A stretch of 64,000 bases of DNA. Source: Sphingomonas sp. PAMC26645. GTDB lineage: Bacteria; Pseudomonadota; Alphaproteobacteria; Sphingomonadales; Sphingomonadaceae. Both the position numbers and the translations under genes were made by a program. Positions within the stretch are counted from its first letter, which is position 1; each line of letters starts with the position of its first letter. Of the stretch, positions 26,930 through 34,536 are shown piece after piece. The stretch lies in the NCBI RefSeq assembly GCF_004795835.1, contig NZ_CP039249.1, forward strand, positions 2,579,001-2,643,000, given 5' to 3'. Below the pieces are notes generated by a model that saw only the letters and a list, made by a program, of their open reading frames with translations, had not been told where the DNA came from and made no database searches.

Positions 26930-27723
26930 CGGGCCGGATCGCCTCGCTCGGGATGTACGATCACCCCGCGCAGCATGATGCCAACGACCGGCTGTGGTCG
27001 GCGATTGCCGCTGTCCTGCGCGAACGCGGTGTCGCGGAGGTGCCCGATCGGCTCGATCGAACGCGTTACGTCCATGCGATCTGGCGTGATCCGGCGCTGC
27101 TGTTCGGTCAGGCCTGTGGCTATCCGTTGATCGCCGATCCGACGCTGGATCTGCGCGTGATCGCGTTCCCGATCTACGCCGGGCGAGAGAGTGGCAGCGT
27201 GATCGTGGCGAGAGCGGACGATTCCCGCGGGTCGGTCTCGGCGTTTCGCGGTAGTCGCGCGGCCATCAACGATCGCCAGTCGAACACCGGCATGAACCTG
27301 TTCCGCGCGACTATCGCGCCGTTTGCGGGGCAGGGGGCGTTCTTTGCCGAGGTGGTCGAAACCGGAGCGCATCGGGCCAGCATCGTCGCGGTCGGGACGG
27401 GCAAGGCGGACCTCGCGGCGATCGACCGCGTGACCTATGCGACCATCGCACGGTTCGAGCCGGCGTTGGTCGCGCACCTGAAGATCGTCGCGCCGAGTCC
27501 TGCATCGCCGAGCCTGCCCTTCGTGACCGCCGCCGGGACCGACGCCGCAACTTTGGCGGCATTGCAAAGTGCGCTTGATCATGTCGCAGCCGATCCCGAT
27601 CTGGCGGCGGTACGCGAGACGCTGTTTCTCGCCGGGATCGTACCGGCCGAGCCGGACGCGCTGACGCCGATATCGACACTCGAAGCCGAGGCCGTCCGGG
27701 CCGGCTACCCCACGCTCCGCTGA
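26926..27723 (+). CDS. PhnD/SsuA-type substrate-binding protein without signal peptide
   Basis: A 265-residue protein resembling the phosphonate/phosphite ABC-transporter binding proteins: IASLGMYDHP at the start, then LLFGQACGYPLIA and the ligand-loop region NDRQSNTGMNLFR. No export signal is visible and no ABC permease or ATPase is nearby, so it probably acts in the cytoplasm rather than in transport. It begins at TTG inside the desaturase stop (TTGA); an ATG nine codons later (26953) is an alternative. Function in this operon is unknown; binding a small acidic or amino metabolite is a guess. Confidence 0.65.
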   Translation: MTGRIASLGMYDHPAQHDANDRLWSAIAAVLRERGVAEVPDRLDRTRYVHAIWRDPALLFGQACGYPLIADPTLDLRVIAFPIYAGRESGSVIVARADDSRGSVSAFRGSRAAINDRQSNTGMNLFRATIAPFAGQGAFFAEVVETGAHRASIVAVGTGKADLAAIDRVTYATIARFEPALVAHLKIVAPSPASPSLPFVTAAGTDAATLAALQSALDHVAADPDLAAVRETLFLAGIVPAEPDALTPISTLEAEAVRAGYPTLR

Positions 27724-27724
27724 C

Positions 27725-28687
27725 ATGAAGGACAAGGCCGTGTCATCAGTATCCGACCCGATCGACCTCGCCACGACGATCGACGAACTGCGCAGCGCGC
27801 GTCGCGCCTGGCGGCAGGAACAGGACGGCCGGCATAGCGTCGCGCGCTTTCCGTCGCTGGACGAGACCGGTCGCGCGCTCGACGATCTCGTCGCGGCGCT
27901 GTTTCCCGGGCGGCTCGGCATGTTCCCAGGTCCGGTCGAGCGCGAGGATGCGTTCGTCGAGACGCGGCTGCGACAGTCGCTGGAACGGTTGCAACGGCAG
28001 GTCGAACGCGAATTTGCCTATTGGCAGGAAGAGGCGGTGCTGTCGTTCGACGTCAGCCATGCGAGCATGATCATCGGCCTGTTCTGCGCGGAACTCGGAC
28101 CCATCCGCGAACTGGTCGACGACGACGTCCGCGCGGCGTTCCTCGGCGATCCGGCGGCCCGCAGCGCGGACGAGATCCTGATCTGCTACCCCGGCATCGT
28201 CGCGATCCTGTATCACCGGATCGCGCACGCGCTCTACGGCCTCGGCGCTCCGATCGTCGCACGGATCATCTCCGAACTCGCCAACAACCGCACCGGTATC
28301 GATATCCACCCCGGCGCGACGATCGGCCGCAGCTTCTTCATCGATCACGGCACCGGCGTCGTGATCGGCGAGACCGCGATCATCGGCGATCGCGTGCAGA
28401 TCTACCAGCACGTCACGCTCGGCGCGCGCAGTCCGCTCGGCGTGACCGACGTGTCGGCGCGCGAACGGCTGGCGCGGCATCCGATCGTCGAGGACGACGT
28501 CGTGATCTATGCCGGCGCGACGATCCTCGGCCGCGTGACGATCGGGCAGGGTGCGACGATCGGCGGCAATGTCTGGCTGCTCGAGGACGTGCCCGCGGGG
28601 AGCGTCGTCGCCCAGCCGACCGCTGTGATCCTCGCGGGCGATGCCGCCGACCAGTTGCACGAGACGCTGAGAGGGCGCGCCGCATGA
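27725..28687 (+). CDS. serine O-acetyltransferase family protein (EpsC/CysE-like)
   Basis: A 320-residue protein. The helical N-terminal region (to about residue 190) contains CYPGIVAILYHRIAHALYGLG; the left-handed beta-helix follows with DIHPGATIGRSFFIDHGTG, VVIGETAIIGDRVQIYQHVT and GGNVWLLEDVPAGS. These are typical of serine acetyltransferases, which make O-acetylserine from serine and acetyl-CoA. It is longer at the N-terminus than housekeeping CysE. No cysteine synthase is nearby, so O-acetylserine may feed a specialised product rather than cysteine. It starts one base after the preceding stop and overlaps the next gene (ATGA). Confidence 0.85.
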   Translation: MKDKAVSSVSDPIDLATTIDELRSARRAWRQEQDGRHSVARFPSLDETGRALDDLVAALFPGRLGMFPGPVEREDAFVETRLRQSLERLQRQVEREFAYWQEEAVLSFDVSHASMIIGLFCAELGPIRELVDDDVRAAFLGDPAARSADEILICYPGIVAILYHRIAHALYGLGAPIVARIISELANNRTGIDIHPGATIGRSFFIDHGTGVVIGETAIIGDRVQIYQHVTLGARSPLGVTDVSARERLARHPIVEDDVVIYAGATILGRVTIGQGATIGGNVWLLEDVPAGSVVAQPTAVILAGDAADQLHETLRGRAA

Positions 28688-29454
28688 TGCGCTTCGCCTG
28701 CTGTCGGCGAGAGGATGGGCCACCGAAACCGGTGATCGGCGTGTTGTGTTGCAACGAAGTGGTCGATCGTCCGATCCAGGCGGTCGCCACCCGCTTCGTC
28801 GAGCCGCTGGTGCGCTATGCCGGCGCCACCGTCCTGCTGGTGCCGGCCGTGGCGGATGCGATGGACGCGCGGGCGTTGGCCGGACGGCTCGACGGCCTGT
28901 TGCTGACTGGATCGCGGTCTAACGTCGCAGGTGCGCGCTATGACAAGTCCGATGCGGCCGACGATGCGCTCGATCTGGACCGCGATGCGGTGGCGCTCGA
29001 ACTCGCGGGCCGGATGATCGAGGCAGGGCGGCCGGTGTTCGGCATCTGCCGCGGGTTGCAGGAATTGAACGTGCTGTTCGGCGGTACGCTGACCGATGCG
29101 CTGGACGATGGCCATCACCGATCGACCGACGACGCGACCGCGTACGAGACGCTGTTCGACCATGTCCACGACGTGAGACTGCGATCGGGCGGGATGCTCG
29201 CTGCCGCGATCGCCGAGCCCAGCATCTCGGTCACGTCGGTTCACCGCCAGGGTATAGATCGGCTGGGGGAGGGGCTCAGCGTCGAGGCGCATGCGGTTTC
29301 GGACGGGCTGGTCGAGGCTTTCTCGGCGCGCCCATGCGGCGGCGACGTGCTCGCGGTCCAATGGCATCCCGAATGGGACGTTGCAGCCAGCGCATCCAGC
29401 CGCGCATTCTTTTCACTTATCGGCCAGTCGCTTGGGACCTATCGGGACCGATGA
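28684..29454 (+). CDS. peptidase C26 / gamma-glutamyl hydrolase-like class I amidotransferase domain protein
   Basis: A 256-residue stand-alone GATase1 protein of the PuuD group. The nucleophile Cys122 is in GICRGLQELN and the His228/Glu230 pair in QWHPEW completes the triad. PuuD-type enzymes cleave gamma-glutamyl amides, for example gamma-glutamyl-GABA. Two adjacent ATGs (28684, 28687) are in frame; the first overlaps the acetyltransferase stop. In this operon it could remove a gamma-glutamyl group from an intermediate or an imported compound. The substrate is not predictable. Confidence 0.82.
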   Translation: MMRFACCRREDGPPKPVIGVLCCNEVVDRPIQAVATRFVEPLVRYAGATVLLVPAVADAMDARALAGRLDGLLLTGSRSNVAGARYDKSDAADDALDLDRDAVALELAGRMIEAGRPVFGICRGLQELNVLFGGTLTDALDDGHHRSTDDATAYETLFDHVHDVRLRSGGMLAAAIAEPSISVTSVHRQGIDRLGEGLSVEAHAVSDGLVEAFSARPCGGDVLAVQWHPEWDVAASASSRAFFSLIGQSLGTYRDR

Positions 29455-29519
29455 CTGCGACCGCTCGTTTGGTTCGCACGGAGATCGTCGCAGAGCGATC
29501 CACTAACAGGGACACTATC

Positions 29520-32009
29520 ATGACTGCTTATCGTACCGCGTTGACGCTCGCCGCCTCGACCCTCGCCTTCGCCAGCGCGCATGTTGCTTATGCGCAGGAC
29601 GTGCCCGCGCAAACAGCGACCGCGCCTGCCGCAGACCCCGCTGCGGCGCCCGACACGGGAGACGATATCATCGTCACGGGCACCCGCGCGGTTGGTCGGT
29701 CGCGGCTCGACAGCGCGTCGCCGGTCGACGTGCTGAGTTCGGCCGCGATCCAGCGCCAGGGGACGACCGAACTGGGCGCGGCGCTGTCGGCAATCGCGCC
29801 GTCGATCGATTTCCCGCGGCCGTCGGCGGTCGACGGCACCGACGCGATCCGCCCGGCAACGTTGCGCGGCCTTTCGCCCGACCAGACGCTGGTGCTGGTC
29901 AACGGCGTGCGCGGCCATACTGCGGCGCTGCTCAACGTCGGCGGGTCGGTCGGGCGCGGCTCGGCTGCGGTCGATCTGAATACGATCCCGACAGTGGCGC
30001 TCGATCGTATCGAGGTGCTGCGTGACGGGGCGTCCGCACAATATGGCTCGGATGCGATCGCCGGCGTCGTCAACCTGCGGCTGCGCGAAGCCCGGTCGGG
30101 CGGTGGCATGACCGTCAATTACGGCTTCTACAACACCGATATCGACACCGCGCGCGGCAGCCGCGGCACGAACGGCGAGCATGCGCTGACCGTGTCCGGC
30201 TGGCAGGGCATCGGCTTTGGCGAGGACGGCTTCCTGACCGTTTCGGGCGAGTATCTGGATCGCCAGGCGACCAACCGCGCCGACTTCGACACGCGCGCGC
30301 TGGTCAAAATTCCCGGGACGCCGGGTCGTGTGACCGGGCTCTTCGGTGATCCCAAGGTCGAGCAATACAGCATCTTCGCCAACGCCGGCACGACGCTGAC
30401 CGGCACGTGGAAGCTGTACGGCTGGCTCGGCTATCAGGACCGCGACACGCGCAGCGCGGCCTTCCCGCGATTGCCGCTGCAGTCGGACCCGGTAGCAGTC
30501 GCGCGACTGGAGCTGGCAGGACTTTCCGATGGCTTCCTGCCGCTGATCAACACCAAGTCGCGCGACATCAACTCGGCCATCGGCATCAAGGGCGTGGTCG
30601 CCGACTGGAACGTCGACCTGAACGCCAGCTATGGCCGCAACAAGATCGGGTTCCGGACGCTGGACTCCGCGAACTACGCCTATGGCCGCACCACGCAGCG
30701 CGACTTCTCCGACGGTGCGCTGATCTACGACCAGTACATCGTCGGGCTCGACGTCGATCGCAAATTCGACGTGTTGCAGGGCGTCAACGTCGCGTTCGGG
30801 CTCGAAGGGCGCCGCGAGGGGTTCAAGATCCAGTCGGGCGAACTCGCATCCTATGGCTATCCCGCCGATAGGACAGTGACCGGCGCATTGCCGACCGCAC
30901 CTCCCGGCGCGCAGGGCTTTGGCGGATTCTCGCCGGACAACGCGATCGAGCGGAGCCGTCGTAATGGCAGCGTCTATCTCGATGTAGAAGCGCAGGTGAC
31001 GGACAAGTTGCTGCTCGGGCTCGCCGGACGCGGGGAAGACTATTCCGATTTCGGTTCGACCGGCACTGGCAAGGTCTCCGCGCGCTATGACTTCGCGCGC
31101 TGGTTTGCATTGCGTGGAACGGCGTCGACCGGCTTCCGCGCGCCGGCGCTTCAGCAACAGTATTTCACCTCGGTCGCAACCGTCATTCAAAACGGAAACC
31201 CAGTTCAGACCGGAACCTACCCATCGGTAAGCCCTATTGCAGCTAGGCTTGGAGGTCTTCCGCTCGAGCCTGAGAAGTCGACCAATTTTTCGGTTGGTAC
31301 GGTCTTTCGGTTCGGCGGGTTCGACCTGACCGTCGATGCGTACCGCATCCGCATCCGCAACCAGATCGGTCTTTCCGAAAACATCACCACGTCGCCGACC
31401 CAATCCGCTGCGGTCAATGCGCAGATCCTCAGCTTGCTAGCCGGATCCGGGGCAACTGCAGCGCGGTTCTTCGTCAACGGCATCGCCTCGACCACCAAGG
31501 GCATCGACGCCGTCGCGCATTACCGCCTGCCGACCGATGCTGCTGGGACGTTCGACCTGACGATCGCCGGCAACGTCAACGACGTGAACGTGACGCACGT
31601 GCCGACATCGACCTCGACGCTCAACCCGGCACCGACACTGTTCGCCCGCAACCGCATCGAATCGCTGGAGAACGGCACGCCGGGCGAGAAGGTGACCGGA
31701 TCGATCGACTGGTCGCTCGACCAGCTCGGCGCACTCGCCCGTGTCACCTATTATGGCGACGTGACTCAACCCGGCACGACCGCGGCCGGCGACGTGCACA
31801 GCGGCAAGCACCTGATCACCGATTTCGAACTCCGCTACCAGGCGAAGAAGGGCGCACAGATCGGCCTTGGCGTCAGCAACCTGTTCGACGTCTATCCCGA
31901 CGCGACGAGCATCGCGAACAACCCGACCGGGGTCATCGGCTACCCCTATTACTCGCCGTTCGGGTTCAACGGCCGCTACGTCTACGCCCGTGCAGGCCTG
32001 AGCTGGTGA
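29520..32009 (+). CDS. TonB-dependent outer-membrane receptor, last gene of the accessory operon
   Basis: An 829-residue receptor. The signal peptide cleaves near HVAYAQ (residue 24), a Pro/Ala-rich stretch follows, then DDIIVTGTRA and the plug with LVLVNGVRGHTAALLNVGG and RIEVLRDGASAQYGSDAIAG. The barrel ends in AGLSW with terminal Trp. It begins 65 bases after the hydrolase gene in the same direction with no terminator between, so it is probably in the operon. It may import the substrate or product of the upstream enzymes. No clear ribosome-binding site is seen before the ATG; upstream in-frame ATGs lie within the previous gene. Confidence 0.88.
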   Translation: MTAYRTALTLAASTLAFASAHVAYAQDVPAQTATAPAADPAAAPDTGDDIIVTGTRAVGRSRLDSASPVDVLSSAAIQRQGTTELGAALSAIAPSIDFPRPSAVDGTDAIRPATLRGLSPDQTLVLVNGVRGHTAALLNVGGSVGRGSAAVDLNTIPTVALDRIEVLRDGASAQYGSDAIAGVVNLRLREARSGGGMTVNYGFYNTDIDTARGSRGTNGEHALTVSGWQGIGFGEDGFLTVSGEYLDRQATNRADFDTRALVKIPGTPGRVTGLFGDPKVEQYSIFANAGTTLTGTWKLYGWLGYQDRDTRSAAFPRLPLQSDPVAVARLELAGLSDGFLPLINTKSRDINSAIGIKGVVADWNVDLNASYGRNKIGFRTLDSANYAYGRTTQRDFSDGALIYDQYIVGLDVDRKFDVLQGVNVAFGLEGRREGFKIQSGELASYGYPADRTVTGALPTAPPGAQGFGGFSPDNAIERSRRNGSVYLDVEAQVTDKLLLGLAGRGEDYSDFGSTGTGKVSARYDFARWFALRGTASTGFRAPALQQQYFTSVATVIQNGNPVQTGTYPSVSPIAARLGGLPLEPEKSTNFSVGTVFRFGGFDLTVDAYRIRIRNQIGLSENITTSPTQSAAVNAQILSLLAGSGATAARFFVNGIASTTKGIDAVAHYRLPTDAAGTFDLTIAGNVNDVNVTHVPTSTSTLNPAPTLFARNRIESLENGTPGEKVTGSIDWSLDQLGALARVTYYGDVTQPGTTAAGDVHSGKHLITDFELRYQAKKGAQIGLGVSNLFDVYPDATSIANNPTGVIGYPYYSPFGFNGRYVYARAGLSW

Positions 32010-32131
32010 TTAAATCATAGTAGTACGATAGGGTATTGCGTTCGGTCGCATCGCTGGGTAGCTTTCGGTTCCAGGATCGACTTCGCGCGTTGCGGTCGTA
32101 ATTCTGCACTAGTCATCACGGAGACCATTCG

Positions 32132-32350
32132 ATGAAGAAGATCACGATCGTGCCAATGATTGCAGTCCTGGCACTTAGCCTCGCCGCTTGCACGAAGCCC
32201 GCAGCGACCGAGAACGTTACCGACATTCAGTCGAACACGGTCGTCGAAGAGCCGGACGCGAATCTTTCCGCGGTGGACGGTATCGAAACGAGCAACTCGG
32301 CCGATCTCGAGAACTCGGTCGATACGAATTCGAGCGGCAACGCGCTCTGA
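32132..32350 (+). CDS. small lipoprotein
   Basis: A 72-residue protein: positively charged MKK, hydrophobic stretch, and lipobox LAAC with Cys20 as the acylation site. The mature 53 residues are acidic, rich in Asn, Ser, Asp and Glu, and have no Cys. GGAGA lies a suitable distance before the ATG. No domain is recognised. Short lipoproteins of this type are frequent in sphingomonads and are of unknown function. A hairpin follows at 32372-32401 and a terminator at 32415-32456. Confidence 0.75.
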   Translation: MKKITIVPMIAVLALSLAACTKPAATENVTDIQSNTVVEEPDANLSAVDGIETSNSADLENSVDTNSSGNAL

Positions 32351-32371
32351 TCGATGACTTGAAATTGTAAC

Positions 32372-32401
32372 AGATGGCTTGGTATGGTAATCGAGCCATC
32401 T
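32372..32401 (+). other. hairpin after the lipoprotein gene
   Basis: AGATGGCT (32372-32379) pairs with AGCCATCT (32394-32401), 8 base pairs and a 14-base loop. There is no U tract after it, so it may stabilise the 3' end of the lipoprotein mRNA rather than terminate it. Confidence 0.5.
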
Positions 32402-32414
32402 GTACGAAGACTCG

Positions 32415-32456
32415 AAAGGCGACGTACTTTCCGTTTTAGGGGAGTCGTCGCCTTTT
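32415..32456 (+). terminator. intrinsic terminator of the small lipoprotein gene
   Basis: AAAGGCGACG (32415-32424) pairs perfectly with CGTCGCCTTT (32446-32455), 10 base pairs, followed by TTGTATTTTT-like sequence. It is the first strong terminator on the plus strand after the lipoprotein gene. Confidence 0.8.
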
Positions 32457-32653
32457 GTATTTTTGAGCGATCTAAGTACGTTTTCTGGCCGATGCATTTC
32501 GACGCAATTTATACTCTACTCACCGAGGGTGATGAATAACTCTATTCCTATTTGATAAGTGGGTATTACAACGGGGCAACGTCAAGGCGAAGTGAAGCTC
32601 CCTAGACGGAACCTAGTGGTCCAGCGGAGCCCTTCTGCTGGGCCACTATTTTT
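32457..32653 (+). ncRNA. possible small RNA ending in a strong intrinsic terminator
   Basis: This stretch of the 377-base gap is AT-richer than its surroundings and has no credible ORF. It ends in a textbook terminator: TAGTGGTCCAGC (32614-32625) pairs with GCTGGGCCACTA (32637-32648) and is followed by five Ts. The preceding gene already has its own terminator at 32415-32456, so this one serves no known gene and implies an independent plus-strand transcript. No promoter could be fixed and no RNA family is recognised. It could also be a decayed remnant. Confidence 0.35.
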
Positions 32654-32727
32654 GAGCGCGAGGTTTGGAAGAGTTCGCGGCGTGCCGGCATTTGGCAGGG
32701 GCCGTATTCTCGAGTATTCGCTATTAG

Positions 32728-33312
32728 TCAGCTGGTCTTCGGTACCGCGTTGGATCGGCGTCCGCGCCAATAGCGGATCGCGGTCATCACCACCGCAACA
32801 ACGACTGCGAGGATCGCAACGCCCGCCAACTTGTGCTTCGGCATGATGCTGTGGACCGCGTCGAGCAGCGTATCCCCGAACAGATAGCCGATGCCGGTGA
32901 ACATCACGCCCCAGACCACCGCGGAGATCGCGTTGAGCATCATGAACGTGCGTGCGGGGACATGCGACGTGCCGATCGCTATCGGGCTGATCGTGCGCAG
33001 GCCGTAGAGGAAGCGGAAGCCGAGGATGAAGACGGTCGGATGGCGTTCCAGCGTGTCGAGTGCCTTGGCGAAGGCCGGCTTGGCGGCGATCTTGCGGACG
33101 CGGGCGGTGTCGCGGTAGCGGCGCCCGGCGAGGAAGAAGAGTTGGTCCGCGGCGAACGATCCCGCGACCGCCGCGGCGGCGCTGCCCCAGAGCGGCAAGA
33201 GGTGCTGATGCGCCAACACGCCGCCGGTCACGACCGCGGTTTCGCCTTCAAGCCCCGCACCCAGGAATATCGCGGCGAGGCCGTATTGGGCGATGAGCGT
33301 TTCGATCGACAT
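32728..33312 (-). CDS. DedA-family membrane protein
   Basis: A 194-residue protein of the DedA/SNARE-associated family, inner-membrane flippase-like proteins linked to undecaprenyl-phosphate and lipid recycling. The family's acidic motif is seen in GAGLEGETAVV, the Arg-rich loop in FLAGRRYRD and the FRFLYGLRTISPIAIG segment. Four or so hydrophobic stretches are present. MSIETLIAQYGL matches the family N-terminus, so I start at 33312; the ATG at 33354 would add 14 residues. It is monocistronic, facing the small-RNA candidate. Confidence 0.85.
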   Translation of the reverse strand: MSIETLIAQYGLAAIFLGAGLEGETAVVTGGVLAHQHLLPLWGSAAAAVAGSFAADQLFFLAGRRYRDTARVRKIAAKPAFAKALDTLERHPTVFILGFRFLYGLRTISPIAIGTSHVPARTFMMLNAISAVVWGVMFTGIGYLFGDTLLDAVHSIMPKHKLAGVAILAVVVAVVMTAIRYWRGRRSNAVPKTS

Positions 33313-33398
33313 CGCTCGCCCTTGCCGCAGCGCGGAGTTCTCCGCCAGTATCATTTATCCGCCTCGCTACAGGCGGTTATCGACGTCGATGCGGGCTG

Positions 33399-33899
33399 CT
33401 ATCGACCGAGATAGTCCATCTTGCCGATCGGCACGCCGCGCATCCGTAACAGGGCGTAGGCGGTCGTGATGTGGAAATAGAAATTGGGCAGCACGAACCC
33501 GAGCACGTAGTTCTGCCCCGTAAAGTCCAACGTCCGGCTGGGCGTGACGATCGTGACGACAGCGTCTTCCTTGCCGTCGATCGCCTCGCGCGGGACGCCA
33601 TCGAGAAACGCAACCGTTGCGGCGATGCGCTGCTGCAGCGCTGCGAAACTCGTTTCGTCGTCGGCCATCGCGATCGTCGGGACGCCGCCAAGCCGGACCA
33701 TCGCGCCCTTGGCCGTATCGCTCGCCCGCTGGACCTGCGCGGTCAGTGGCGCCATGTCGTCGATCAGGCGCGTGCCGAGCATGTCCGCCTCGGCAATGCC
33801 GTGCTCCTGTGCATAGGCTTCGCCCGATTTCAGGATCGCCGAAAGACTGGCGAAACCGCGGCGAAACGCGGGGACGGTGAGGTCATAGAGCTGGGTCAT
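33399..33899 (-). CDS. DUF1993 family protein
   Basis: A 166-residue protein with the features of DUF1993: N-terminal LTVPAFRRGFASLSAIL, the mid-region QVQRASDTAKGAMVRL and C-terminal GFVLPNFYFHITTAYALLR. The family is predicted to be a four-helix DinB-like bundle; the expected His and acidic residues in NFYFHIT are consistent. No function is established. The ATG at 33899 gives the normal family start; the reading further upstream to 34037 overlaps the glycosylase gene. It is 22 bases after that gene and probably co-transcribed. Confidence 0.8.
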   Translation of the reverse strand: MTQLYDLTVPAFRRGFASLSAILKSGEAYAQEHGIAEADMLGTRLIDDMAPLTAQVQRASDTAKGAMVRLGGVPTIAMADDETSFAALQQRIAATVAFLDGVPREAIDGKEDAVVTIVTPSRTLDFTGQNYVLGFVLPNFYFHITTAYALLRMRGVPIGKMDYLGR

Positions 33900-33921
33900 G
33901 CACGCAGGCGTAGGCGCGCAA

Positions 33922-34425
33922 TCACGTCCAGTCGAGGAGGAACGCGGCGAGCTGGCTCCAGGCGGGCTGCTTTGCCGCGACGCCGATCGTGTGCAGCGGG
34001 CTGCTGGAGGGAAGCGCGACGACGCTCGGTCCAGCAAAGTTCGGTCCGAGCAGCTTCAGGCCCTGCTTGAGCGCGGTGCCGCCGTTGAAGGCGACTGCGC
34101 GAAGCTTCGGTAATCGGCCGATGAGCGCGACGATGTCGTTGCCTTCGGCGTCGAGGATAGCCGCATCGCTGCTTCCCGCCCGCCGCGCCGAGCCGATCAC
34201 GTCCCACAGCGCCACGCCGCTCGCCCGCAACGCCGCCACCCGATCCTCATAGTCGAGCGTGACGAGGTCGCAGCCGACGACCGGCGACATCAGTTGCCAG
34301 AACTGGTTCTGCGGATGCGCATAATAGCGCTGCGCGGCAAGCGACCGGTCGCCCGGCAGGCTGCCCAGAACCAGAACCCGCGCTTTAGAATCGAAAACCG
34401 GCGGAAACGAGTGCTTGAGCGACAT
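33922..34425 (-). CDS. DNA-deoxyinosine glycosylase (UDG superfamily, family 6 type)
   Basis: A 167-residue small glycosylase. It shows VLVLGSLPGDRSL near residue 18, RYYAHPQNQFWQLM, the ALWDV segment and the C-terminal ALPSSSPLH motif, which together mark the hypoxanthine-DNA glycosylase group rather than classical uracil glycosylases. It would remove deaminated adenine (hypoxanthine) from DNA. It lies upstream of the DUF1993 gene in the same direction. Divergent from the kaiC-like gene. Confidence 0.85.
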   Translation of the reverse strand: MSLKHSFPPVFDSKARVLVLGSLPGDRSLAAQRYYAHPQNQFWQLMSPVVGCDLVTLDYEDRVAALRASGVALWDVIGSARRAGSSDAAILDAEGNDIVALIGRLPKLRAVAFNGGTALKQGLKLLGPNFAGPSVVALPSSSPLHTIGVAAKQPAWSQLAAFLLDWT

Positions 34426-34536
34426 TAAGATCCCCGGGCTGCCACGACCGCAAGACTATGCGATACGCCGGTTATAACCTAGGGTCGGTACATATGGTCG
34501 CACCACGCGCGGTACGATCACAGGAAGGACTGCCAC

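Noticed and set aside
29439..31403. 654-codon minus-strand ORF
   Set aside because: Antisense to the TonB receptor of the accessory operon.
32457..32613. tRNA or known small RNA in the low-GC gap
   Set aside because: No cloverleaf, T-loop or recognised family features were found; only the terminator supports an RNA.
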